This document shows, in pieces, positions 1 to 11,125 of a stretch of DNA of 64,000 bases; position 1 is the first letter of the stretch, and the number at the start of each line of letters is the position of its first letter. The translations under genes and the position numbers were made by a program. Under the pieces are notes generated by a model. It was given only the letters and a program-made list of their open reading frames with translations, ran no database searches and was not told where the DNA came from. Origin of the DNA: Micropterus salmoides (Eukaryota; Chordata; Actinopteri; Centrarchiformes; Centrarchidae); NCBI RefSeq assembly GCF_014851395.1, contig NW_024041373.1, forward strand, positions 15,803,697-15,867,696, given 5' to 3'.

Positions 1-296
1 TATCAAAAATGCCATGAGTTCTTACTTTAACATTATGGATGGAGCAAGGAACTTGTCGTTCTCTCAACTTAAAGTTGTAGTGCGAGGAAGAGGGACAAGA
101 AACTATCTAAGAGAAATTGTGAATGAGAGATTCAATCAGGGATTTGTTTTTTCTACTTGGAACTGGATCCAAAATGGAACCAGCTATCAGAACCTAACCC
201 CAATAGGAAGAGAATGAAAGGGGGGAAAACAAAGAAGGAACATATCAATCTCTCACTTCCTTTTATTTGGAGCTACTTTACTATATTTTGATACTG

Positions 297-297
297 T

Positions 298-344
<47 letters not shown>
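297..344. repeat. (TACA)n/(CA)n microsatellite
   Basis: Compound simple repeat: about four TACA units followed by a CA run. It explains the valine/cysteine-rich frame read on the minus strand here. Confidence 0.95.
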
Positions 345-349
<5 letters not shown>

Positions 350-1751
350 AGGAGGCATGAGTCAACACGGCTGGAAAGGGTTACGTATGTAACCTGCAAC
401 ATGTGACACACATTTACCTCATTTGTTTTGTTCAGAAGAGATGAGGTAACCCATCTTCTCAATCTCTGTGGCCACTCTCCCTTCCCTCGAGCTAAACTTT
501 ACGTCTGCGTTTGCGTCTCAACACCTGCCCGTTTACAGCCGCTGTGTTTATGGAGTAAAACGTCATGCTTCTTCTAACCCTGCCAAAATCCAGTCATGGT
601 AATTACAGTCTTCTCTCCAGCGTTCACTCAAATAAAACCTTAACATGACACAGGTCAAACAGACAGCTACTACAAATAGTTGACTGAATGGACGGCCTTC
701 AAACCGCTCTGACTATAAACACATCTGCTGACACATCACTCTTGGGCCATAACAAACTTGATAAGAAACTACAATATGTGGCCCAGGGCACAAAAGGAGT
801 CTTGTAATTACACGCGTAGGAAAGACAGAAGAGAAACAACAGCAGCCTGTGTCTCCCAGAGTGCTTTGTCATCAAAAGAAACACAAAGATACCCGTTGAG
901 TCTTCAGGATAAAAACATGTTTTGTAGAGGTCACGTTTCTTAGATATAGCCTAATTGTCTGGTAGAAATATATATATGCTGCCTCATGATCTTCAAAGTG
1001 AGTGTGTGTGCAGAAAGATTGAATAACACCTTCCTCCTCCTCCTTCCTCCTCCTCTAGGCCAACTGTCCAGAAGGTAGAACAGCTTTTCCAAAGGCTGAA
1101 ATTTCAAATCGATACCCCAACAGTCTGTAATGAGCAGATTACCTATGGTCAGGATTAGAAAAACTGGGCTCACACACCACCGAAAAGTCATCATCCCACC
1201 TCAACAAATCTAAGCTACAGGGTCTGTTTGTTCCTGCTTCTGCAGGCCGAGCGTCTCCAGGGTCATTTAGAGCAGATACAGCAAACACCACTTCAGAAAA
1301 CTAACCTAAAGTCAATGTTAGCTCTGAATCATCAACCAGCTGCCTTAAATCCCAGTCAAAATGACTAAAAACCAAGTTTTCCAGGGATTCTTTATATATG
1401 TATATTATTTGAACATTCAGGTCTCAGTGTATCCAGATTTAAAAGTCCTCGCCAACTTTTTGGCCTTCACTGGCATTCCTGAACTAGTTTCCAATCCTGT
1501 TAAAATCAGTGTTTCCATGTGGAATGGGCCTGCCAAGCAACTTTTGTCTCAAACTCTTTCCGTGACACATCTTCCATTATTGGCATTTTCGCAATTGACA
1601 GTCTCTGAAGTGGATTCACGCTGACTCAAGGTGATCATGAACACAAAGTTTCCTCAGGCAAATTTGACTTTATGTAAACAAAGCCTAACTGGAATAAAGA
1701 GCAGGGTATAGAGAGCCTGAGTTTAGAGAATTTAATTTTCACACACTCTCA

Positions 1752-1789
<38 letters not shown>

Positions 1790-2241
1790 TATGCAGATAC
1801 ATGCACAACACAATCTGTTTCTTCCTCCACACTCACCCCAGTGAGAGCCCTGCATCGCTGCCTCCACTTGTCTCTCTTGGAAGAAAAAAAAAGAAAAATC
1901 ACTTCAGTCTCTGTTGGCTCAGATTCTACACATCTATTCTTCTTTTTTACCTCGTCGTCTACCTCTCCTCTACAACACTCCAGCTTCCTGCCGTGCTTCC
2001 TGCCGTTGCCTCTGCGCGGCACCAGGACTTCATATCCCGACACGAGGACTTTCAAATGGAAGCCCCCTTATTTTCCTGCCCTGTCCTCTCCTCCTCCTCT
2101 CTCTTCTCACTTCACTCCACTGTTCCTCTTCTCAGCTTTCCTTCCCTGCTGTCTGCCTTAGCACCGCCCCCGCTCCTCATTCCTTCCCTCCCCTCTCTCA
2201 CTTTTGTCTACCAGCCCCCCTGCCTCTAGTTTCCCTCTGTT

Positions 2242-2282
<41 letters not shown>

Positions 2283-2887
2283 CTCTCCTCCCCCTGTCTT
2301 TTTAGCCTGAGCTTCATCCATCCCCTTCTCTTTCACCCATATTCTCTGCATCAATACAATCCTGCGTCAGATACAACATTTTTAGAAATTGTGTCCACTG
2401 TTTCTGTTTGGTGGATCTGTGTGAAAGCATTTATCCTTTGGCTAAATAACAATGCTGTTAGACCCAATTGTGCAATTATCAAACACTGACTACATCAAGA
2501 GCTGCAACCGCTACAGAGGGAAGGCTGTGGGTCAATTCACTCATATTGGATAAGTTACATAACATGTTTCCGCTCATCTTTGTGCTTGCGCACTCCACAT
2601 GCTGTCTTGTGCACATGAAGGTGAGCATGGGTATTATTTGGCAGGTAACAGACAGCAGGAAATGAATCAGTTTTGAGTGATGTGTTGAAGTTGTTTGTTT
2701 GGAGATTGTGAGACTGATGATGGAAAGAAAAATGTGTGTACAGTGAGATAGGCATACTGTAGCTATATTAAGGCTGCAAATTGAGAGTGTTTATTTTATT
2801 CCTTTTAATAATCCATAGAGCCCTCAGATTTAACCTGAAACCTGGTTGGGAACCAATCATCTAGTATGTGTCAGTAAAAAGTAAAAA
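345..2887. other. Gene-free stretch with simple repeats
   Basis: No exon, RNA gene or delimitable transposon was recognised. It holds CA tracts at about 1753-1786 and 2243-2282, and a pyrimidine-rich stretch at about 2060-2235 that produces long but compositionally biased open frames on the plus strand. Confidence 0.6.
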
Positions 2888-3010
2888 TGCTCATCACAAG
2901 TTCCCAAAGTGTTTTTCCCTGACCCCGAGGACATATTAAAATCATGGAAAATAAAGAAAAGCGGCAAATTCTCGCATTTGTGAAGCTTGAAACACCAAAT
3001 GTTTGGCATT
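2888..3010 (+). repeat. Fragment of a hAT-type MITE interior
   Basis: The text from AGTGTTTTTCCCTGA to ATTTGTGAAGCTTGAA and AATGTTTGGCATTT resembles the interior of the common teleost MITE that starts TAGGGCTGCAACTAA, another copy of which is at 10693-11125. Both ends are missing. Assignment is from memory of the family. Confidence 0.4.
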
Positions 3011-3057
3011 TAAGGCCATACTTATGGCGTGGCTTAATGAATGGCAATGCAGGACTG

Positions 3058-4150
3058 TTGGTCAGTGCAGCAGACTGAAAAATCTCAACTTTTGAGACGG
3101 AAGATATCCACAGTGCCCAGAGGATGAATCCCAATGACTTTAGTGATCCCCTGACTTTTCCTCTAGCTCCACCATGAGATTGACATCCGTGGTTTTCATT
3201 TCAGTTTTTCTAATAGGCTACTTTGGTTCATGACCAAATTTCTGCAAAACTAAAGACATCCCTATCAGCCTCAAATGTAACTGATAATTGACCATTTGCT
3301 AAGCCCCGCCCCCCTTAGTTACTGTTGCAAAGTCCGACAAACTGTCGGCGCTGCCACTGCCTATTAATGCACTCCCCGGAGAAATACTGACAAATTTGTT
3401 GGAAAAAGCGATCTCAGAAAGTGAGAGTTTTGCAGTTGTATTATACATTTGAAGGTTGTATTCAGGCTGTCAAACTGACTCAAACGGACGTGAAAAAAAA
3501 TGAAAGATAGAAGCTAAAGCCTACCGATCCCCCGATGATTGAGACAAAAGACAACGATATTAAGGATCCACACCGCTCCTGTAAAGCTGGGTAGGCCTCT
3601 ATTCATTATTACAATTGTTAAAAAGCACAACAGTAGGGATTTATAACGTTACATTCAGCAGGAAATTAGCTAGCGTTAGCTAACTAACATCACATTAGGA
3701 AAAACCCACAGCCTACATTTTTCTGAATTTATTTTAGGTTTTGGAAAGAGAATAAATTGTACTTCTCCTTTCAACCTCTCTGGGTAGCTGTGACTATTAC
3801 AAGTGCCCCAGGAACAGCGTTTGACCATATCTATATAAATACGGTAGAAGAAAGCTAGAAAACGACTCCTTTTGCGTTCGAGTGAATGGAGCGCATCCAA
3901 GAAAGTGTCGGACCTCAGTTAGAATGAGTCCTATACTATACTATTTATTCGGGGCGTAGCTTAGCTAAGGGTCAATTAGCAAATGTTAGCATGCTAACAT
4001 GATAAACAAAGATAGTTAACATGATAAACATGAATACATCAGCATGTTAGCATCGTCACCGTGAACATGTTAGCATGCTGATGTTAGCAAAGCCCCTCTG
4101 TGCCTATAAGTAGGCTACAGCCACATAGAGCTGCTAGCAGCTGTTAACAC
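3058..4150 (+). repeat. AGCATGCTAACA-type dispersed repeat, interrupted
   Basis: Shares the blocks GAGGATGAATCCCAATGACT, GGTTCATGACCAAAT, AGCAAATGTTAGCATGCTAA and the trailing block with GAGCTGCTAGCAG with seven other copies in this window. It is split by a separate element at 3285-3978. The family is a frequent non-coding repeat of spiny-rayed fish; its class is not clear to me. Confidence 0.8.
3285..3978. mobile_element. 694-bp MITE with 28-bp terminal inverted repeats
   Basis: The left end TAATTGACCATTTGCTAAGC continues CCCGCCCC; the reverse complement of the right end reads TAATTGACCCTTAGCTAAGC then TACGCCCC. The two 28-base ends match at 24 positions. There is no transposase frame inside, so it is non-autonomous. 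It lies within the dispersed repeat at 3058-4150, so it inserted later. Target duplications are not clear, and superfamily is undetermined. Confidence 0.65.
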
Positions 4151-6489
4151 TTATTTGATGATGAAAACTGTTCAGTTAGGCCTTTCCCCCCATCAATTCA
4201 TTATTTGATTTATTTCCTAACTGTTTAAGCTCTATGCTATTTATTAATCACACACAGTGCTCAGCAATGTGGTACACATCACTAACTAGGTTCATTGTTG
4301 TGTTGCTTCCATGGAAAACCAATAGCAGGGCAAAGTAATGCTAGAGGAGTGTGTGTGTGCGCGCGCGCGTGTGTGAGAGTGTCTTCTCTCTCTCTCTTTA
4401 CTGGAACTTCTCTGTACCTCCCTCTGAGTCCCACAGTGGTATAACAAGTGAAAAGAGAGTATACTTCAGCTCTCTGACTTGGCACTTTACTGCCATTAAC
4501 ACAGCCCACCTCTCTGTGCTGAAAATAAAACACCAGAAAGCTTTTGAGTCTTTTATGCGTGTTTCACAGTAAGTGCGTGTGTGTGTGTTTGTGAGTCAGC
4601 AAGAGTTTCTATTTCAGCCTCCGAATGGGTAACTTGGAAAACTGAGAGTATCAGTTCAGTTTAACATGTTAAAACCTCGTATGAGTCAGCACAGAGTGGG
4701 AGAAAGAGTTTAAACTTGTTTATTAAGTGGAAACATACCACACACACAGCAGAGAATGTAGCTCTCTGTAATTTCACTCACATCTAGGGCTGCCCCCAAG
4801 TAACCTAAATGTTAGTCATTGAGAAGAGTCTTAGTCAACAAACTTTTCATTTATTTAAATTTAAATAAATACGAAAGTGTCAGGGGATCGTTGCAACATG
4901 GAACTACCTTTGTTTTGGTAAGTCCACAAGTATTTGTTCTTGTGAAGCTGAAAGTTTTTTTTTTTTTCCGTATTCTGAACAAGACTTGTGTGATGTTATA
5001 CTGTGTTGAAATAAATTAACAAAATGTTCAGTCTCCTTGTTGATTGTTCCGACACATTCAGAATCATTACTGCTTGTCGTTAGCATCTAACAGACCGCTC
5101 ACTTCATGCTTGTGTTTGTAAAATGTATACTTCAAAAGGCATATTATTACGGTTTTGTATTTCCCTGTAATGAAGCACAGTGTTAACAATGTTATTACTT
5201 TCTTTCGCTGCACTGGAACTCAAACCACTATTTGATGCTTCCAAAATATGCATTTAAATAATTAAGTCTGTAGAGTCTGGTCTTTTTATCCATTGTTAAC
5301 ATAAAAATAATCATTAGTGCAACGTTACCTTGTGAGAAACCTGTATAAACCAAAGTGAGTAGGACTTATACAGAGTCCTTTGTATTTTGAAAGTGACCTT
5401 GCCTAAGCAGCCGGTGGTTATCGTTGTGGGACAGCTAATGAAGGAAGGGGACAGCTGGGCTGGGACAGGCTGAGCTGGACTAGAGGAAAGACGGAGAGTA
5501 GAGGAGACAGCAGATTTGTAACGGAGACAGTGGAAAGAAGAGAGGAAGACAGCTGCTGCTGTGTTGACCACACATTATTATCACCCCACATATCTCAAAA
5601 ACACTGCCCTTTACTGTGTGGCCTTGAGCTGATAGAAATGATAAGGGGCTCATGTCAGGAGTCAGTGTTGTGAGGCTGCTCATGGCTGAAAGAAACAAAC
5701 AAAATTATTTTAAAGGAGTTCCATATTAAGTTTTGTGAAAGAGGGAGTGTAGCTAAAATTAGATTTGTGGCAGAAGTAAATAGATGAAACACACCTTCCG
5801 TGACTTTGCTGTCACCCGGCTGCCGTATGGAACAACACAGGCTCAGCACCAAATTCCTGACCCCTTGACCCCTCATCTCCTCCCTCCACCCCCCTGTGTC
5901 ACACACTCCAAATGCCATCCATCTCCAAAACCAATCCCTAACCGGACACTTCAAAGACGGAGGCCAAGACCCCCATTACCATAAATGTGTGTGTGTGTCC
6001 ATGTGACAAAGTGACCACCGTGGATCCCTCCAAACTCCAGCCCACACCACCAAGTCAGAACAATGATCAATGTCCATGGCTCCTCGAAAGACAGGAGAGA
6101 AAAACAACAACAACAGTGAAAGGAGAGAGAAAGACAGAAAGAAAAAGAGAGGTAGGAGTGTGGGGGACGCTTTAGTCAGCAAATACTGAAGGTCAGCGCT
6201 GTCAGAGAAGGGTTTTGTCTGCAGAGGGTGTTTTATTTTTGTGTGTGGTTCTTTACCTCAGAGTGACACCCAGTGCGCTCCTCCTGGAGGTCTGGGGCAG
6301 AAAGGGAAATGGCAAAGAGCTCTCATCACTTGCTCCTCTCTTCTCCTGCACTTTGTTCTGAGGGAAAACATAGAGAATTAATGTTAAACTGTTGACCCAA
6401 AATAACACTGATGTTTGCAGAATTTACATTATATTAAAATTTCAATAACAGATTTTTTGTGTAACAAGATATAAACACAGCACTGACAT
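4151..6489. other. Gene-free stretch
   Basis: No host gene seen. A GT/GC tract lies at about 4346-4376, a T run at 4955-4967, and a possible hAT-type end (TAGGGCTGCCCCC) starts near 4786 with no clear partner end. A purine-rich tract lies at 6089-6160. Confidence 0.5.
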
Positions 6490-6880
6490 ATTGTCACCTT
6501 TTAAGCTGATATGTTGAACTTGTTAGCAAACACTTCCTTATTTACATATCCAGCAGTTATGGAGCAACATTGTGATTCATCTGACAAATGGAAGGCCAAT
6601 CTTCACTCTCTGTTTTTGGTCTCTACCAACTCCTAAGAGAAATAACTGACTCTTTAGCTGCTAAATGCTCCACTATGCTCACCAGCTAGGTGCTAACTGT
6701 GTCTTCTGTTTAGTGCTAAGCAGTGGGTTTTTGGAGTATGTTCATGTTTTTAAAGCCGAAACTGATGCTGAGAGTGGTGAGAGGGAACCATAACTGTAAA
6801 TTTAAGGGCAGCTAAACAATAATTTCAAAGTCACTATAAAGCTCCGTATAGCCAAGGGGAGCTGCATGAGAGATATTTCT
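6490..6880 (+). repeat. Teleost dispersed repeat fragment
   Basis: The stretch from GTTAGCAAACACTTCCTTAT through CTGCTAAATGCTCCACTATG to AAAGCTCCGTATAGCCAAGG reads like a repeat family recurring in percomorph genomes. No termini could be delimited, and the identification is from memory. Confidence 0.45.
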
Positions 6881-7810
6881 CTGTAGGCTCAACAATACCA
6901 GCGGTCCCTTTCACCTCGTCATTTGATACATTATTATAAAAATATGAATTGTAACTGCTTTAGGTATTAAGGGACGCTGAGTGGTTGCGGCGCAGACCAT
7001 GAATCGCAATGTCCCCGCTATAAATTTTCATACATATATGAATACTATGATTTTACTATGATATGATTTTGTGTGTTCTTCTTCTCCTAAATGAGGGTTA
7101 TATATTTTTTATTATCAGTTTTTATAAGAAAAGAAGGTAATAATGCAGTGGTGCTTGGTGATGCATTGATTTTTGTTGTTTTGTAATATCCTAAATTAGC
7201 TTAAGTTGATGAATTCCTCTGTGTATTCATTTTCTCAAAATATTTTTGTGTAAATATATTATATGCCACAGTACAGACTGTAGTGACATAGTGAAGCTTG
7301 ATTTTGTCACTATTGCCACCCCTGAATATAACAGAAAACATGGGGTCTTTTCTTCCATCTGTACACTGGAGGGTTTTATGTTTTTTCCTCCAAAATGATC
7401 CTTCACCCTCCCTTTTATAATTTATGCTTTTTTATCTTTCGATCTCACCCCCCTTTTTCTCTTTGCTTCCTCTCCACCACCCTTCCACTCTCTCCACAAG
7501 CAGGTGATGAGGTAATCAGTCTGCTTGTTACAGTCTGATAAGTGATACGATACAACTATTGATTTTGGCCCCAGTGTCCCGGTGCAGGGGTCAGTCCCGC
7601 CACGTCGCCCTGCTGCCAGGCCGAGCCTCAGAGCTGCTTTCAGGAGCCACAAACAGATGCTGACTGGGCTCTTTCACACCTATTGTCACAAACACACAGA
7701 CTGCAGCAATATGGACAGATTTTCCCTCAAATAAAAAGTATTGTCAAGAACTCAACTTTTTCTCCAGCACCCAGCACAAAACTTCATCGGCTATGGAGAT
7801 GCTACAAGAA
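6881..7810. other. Gene-free stretch
   Basis: Nothing recognised. AT-rich at 7020-7260. No repeat with definable ends. Confidence 0.5.
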
Positions 7811-7875
7811 TGCTAATTTAATCCATCCATCGTCAACCGCTTATGCTGCATACAGGGTCGCGGGGTGCTAATTTA
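7811..7875 (-). mobile_element. 45-bp truncated retro-insert with 10-bp target duplications
   Basis: TGCTAATTTA occurs at 7811-7820 and again at 7866-7875. Between them lies 45 bp starting with the (ATCC)n tail and continuing CATCGTCAACCGCTTATGCT and GGGTCGCGGGG. The reverse complement of the insert matches the 3' end of the element at 28780-28918 (GGATAAGCGGTTGACGATGA). This is what a severely 5'-truncated LINE or SINE insertion leaves behind. Confidence 0.75.
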
Positions 7876-7920
7876 ATTTGGAAAGCATAACATAATGTAA
7901 AACCTTTTAAACTAAATCAG

Positions 7921-9001
7921 TAGGGATGGGGATCGATACCCGGTTCTAAAAGGACCCGGTTCTGAAATTTCTTAAAACCCCAAAATTAATAAGCTTATCA
8001 ATACTGCCATCAACACTAGCGGGTCCTATAATGTAACGTTATGCTTTGAGCTTCCAAATATTAAAACCAAATGTTAAAAACAAGCTAAATATAAAGCTGT
8101 CTGTCTGGAGCATAATGTTAGACTGCTCAGTAGTCTTAAAATCTGGTAGGGCTGTCCCTGACACAGGAGTCACTGATAACGTTAGGCAAATTATGTGCTG
8201 TTTTTTTGTGCGGGGGGGGGGGGTGTAACACAAGGTAGCTCACTAGTAGTCACTGTAACTTACACGGTACCTTTCCAGTATTCCAGATTCTTATTGTTGA
8301 CCCTTTTCTCTCTGGTAGTTCTATGTAAAATCAGACGTTGAGCACACCCATATCGACAAAATGGTATGATCCTTGTTTCAGCGCGAAGCTTCAGTGTAAT
8401 CAGGCGCATCGAATCTTCGACTATTTAGGGTCAGCCCTAAAATCTTGGCACATTGTTGAAAACTCAGCTGCTGGCTGAGATAAACCAGCCGCTCCTCCTT
8501 TGACCAGGTAATGTTACCTGCAGGCAGTGAATAACAGCAGAGAGGGAGGAGGAGGAGGAGGAGGAGGAGGAGGAGGAGGAGGCAGCAGCGAAAGAGTAGG
8601 GACTGACACAGACTGATGTATGAGTTTTTATCATAGACTGAATATAAGAAAGGTTTTTATTCTTTCTAAACATCACTCACTATTGTGATGTCAAATATTG
8701 AGTTTGTATAGTGACTTTGCTGCAACATTTAGCTGTATTTAAAATATTAAAGTATAATCCTATAATTAAATTAAAAACAACCAGGCAGTTAATATGCACA
8801 CTGCAAAATTTGTTATAACAATGTTATCGCACCCTCAAACTGTGCAGGCCTACCTCAGGCCCTTTGGGCCAGGTCTTACCAAATACCCATCATCAAATAA
8901 TAGTAAAGTGTGTTGATAGTAGTATTGATAAAAGAATCGGATCATTAAGCAGTCTCAATAAGGGTATCAATATCAATAAAAATTAACAATCCCCATTCCT
9001 A
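7921..9001. mobile_element. 1.08-kb non-autonomous hAT-type transposon
   Basis: Begins TAGGGATGGGGATCGATACC and ends (reverse complement) TAGGAATGGGGATTG. The subterminal blocks also pair: ATCAATACTGCCATCAACAC on the left against ATCAATACTACTATCAACAC on the right. The flanks are TAAATCAG (7913-7920) and TAAATCAA (9002-9009), a 7/8 match to an 8-bp target duplication as expected for hAT. No transposase frame is present. Inside are an 11-base G run near 8212 and a (GGA)n tract. Confidence 0.75.
8546..8582. repeat. (GGA)n microsatellite
   Basis: About 12 GGA units inside the hAT-type element. It produces a poly-serine frame on the minus strand that is not a gene. Confidence 0.95.
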
Positions 9002-9009
9002 TAAATCAA

Positions 9010-10692
9010 TGTAATCCATTTCATTCTGACAAATTATCCCATAAAACATGATTATTGATTAACCTTTAGATTTCTTGATATCTCTGATGTAGCTGACGTT
9101 TTTAAGAAGCTCAAATAGCAATATGGAGCAAACATGAATTGAAATCATGTGTCGGTCTCACAAATTTACAGTATGAATTGATTTCCAAGAAATCTAGTGG
9201 TCAGTTAGGCTTTAGGCCGAGGTACGACTGATTAAAGTGGCAATCAGGATCTGGGATTTCTGCCATTTGATGATTATTGTGTTTCAGCCATCTGCGGTCT
9301 GATTTGAAGCTGCGTGACTTGTAGTTGTTACTGTGAACACCAGTGAGACAAAGTGCAATCATCTGCAGCTGAGCATGGGGTAAAGACAGCAGTCTGTCCT
9401 GACAGGGAGCCCCCAGGAGGACAGATGGTCAGGGTCTTCCCTAAGGGACACAGAGTTGGGGGTGATATTGGTGAGCTAACAGGGTGGGGGTTAAGTTAGT
9501 TGTTTTCACTCAAAACGACAGATGGGAACCTCATGGTGGTGACTACCAAAGTCAGAAGGATTCATCCCCAGAGAACCATGAATGTCAACAAAATTGCATG
9601 CCAATCCATTGTAGGGTTTTCCTGCATAGAGCATTAAGAGGCAACCGCCACTGTCAAATTTGGTCCTGCCTCCAGCTCTCAACAAAACTGACAGGTGTCT
9701 TCATAGTAAACACTATTTTTTAATGAACGTTGCACTTTGTGGATTTCTGTCATTTGTAACTGCAGCTGCGGCATTACGCTGATGTGGTGACGCTGTTTTG
9801 CAATCAGCACAGTACACCGGTAAAGACGCTGCCAAAACATCCAAAGAGGAAGAAAAGAGCTGTCTGTGTGGCCGGACCGCAGCACAAGGGCCGCTGTACT
9901 TTCAAAGCGAAAAGGCGCGACAGTGTTTCCACTGGTATCGTCTTTGCATCACAGCAAAAATAATCACTAAAGAAAACAAAACTGATTTTCAGTGGCCTGC
10001 TTGTTGTCAGTTTTACATGTTTTCATTTTCATATAACCCACTTCAAGGCCAAGAGACACAAACACACACGCCTCCTTTCAATGCGCTCTAGATGATCTCT
10101 AATCAGGAAATGACATCTCAACCTGTATGATGGGCTGATCTGAACCCATAGGTGCAGATTAGATATAGATTATTAATCGTTTAGATCACTGGTAGATAGA
10201 TTACATCTCTAGTAGCATATGTCTTCACTGCAGGGACCCCACTTTATGTGAGTACATTGACACTATGATTAAGGATTGCACTCCTACAGGGTGCTGCAGT
10301 ACTAACTTCCTCTGATGGTGTTATTAAGGTTATGCGGCCTGTGTGCCTTGGGTTCACGCTGTTAATCACAGTGCCTCCAATGTTATATTGGTTAGTCCAA
10401 GTCTCTGCTGTGTTTCAGTGCCGTTCTAATAAGGGATGAGTGAAGGAGAAAGTAGCTTCCGTCACACAAAAGGCGTGGCTAAATCTGTGCCAAGGTGACT
10501 CTTGCAGAATGAATGAGTTAAGCTCAGTCCTAAAACACGTCACACATGTGAACACAAATTTTAGACATATCTAAGCAAGGGTGAGCATTTGGGGTGAAAT
10601 GTTGGTATATGTCTTTTTAGACTGCCAAATCAATACTGCATATAGTTCTATAGTGCATTTTATGATAAACTATTAAAAGGTAAAATAAATAG
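9010..10692. other. Gene-free stretch
   Basis: No gene or delimitable element. Short open frames near 9484-9723 and 9798-10091 have no recognised similarity, no convincing splice context and no domain. Confidence 0.5.
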
Positions 10693-11125
10693 GGCTGCAA
10701 CTAAACATATTGTCTATTTTCAACTAATCCACCAACAATCATCTTGATTATTTGGTCAATTGTTAGCGTTTTGTTTGTAAAATGTAAGAATAATCCACTG
10801 AATTACATGCCACATAAATCACGCTACTTCATCACATTAAAGCCAAAACTAAATGCAATAGCAAATCTTCTCAGTGATTTGCCCACAATAACCAATTAGA
10901 GAATTGAAACAATCAACTGATCAACAGAAAAATGCTGTTTTTCAAGCATAAATGCCCAAAATTCTCTGGTTGCTGCTTCTCAAATGGCAATCTGAAGAAG
11001 TCAAGTGGGCTTTGGGAAATTGTTATTTGTGCATTTTCCACAACTTTCTGACATTCTATAAATCAAACCATTAATTAATAATCAACAAAATAATCACCTG
11101 ACACTTGATTAATACAACCAGAGAC
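10693..11125. mobile_element. hAT-type MITE (TAGGGCTGCAACTAA family)
   Basis: Starts TAGGGCTGCAACTAAACATA. The right end, read in reverse complement, gives TTTTGTTGATTATTAATTAA and ATGTCAGAAAG, which pairs loosely with the left AATGTAAGAATAATCC region. The family is abundant in teleosts and recognised from memory. The ends are decayed, so coordinates are approximate. Confidence 0.6.

Noticed and set aside
14..217. 67-codon frame at the window start as an exon of a gene
   Set aside because: No similarity recognised and no clear splice sites; random frames of this length are common here.
1801..2229. 142-codon open frame and overlapping frames
   Set aside because: Produced by C/T-rich low-complexity sequence; all three plus-strand phases are open over much of it.
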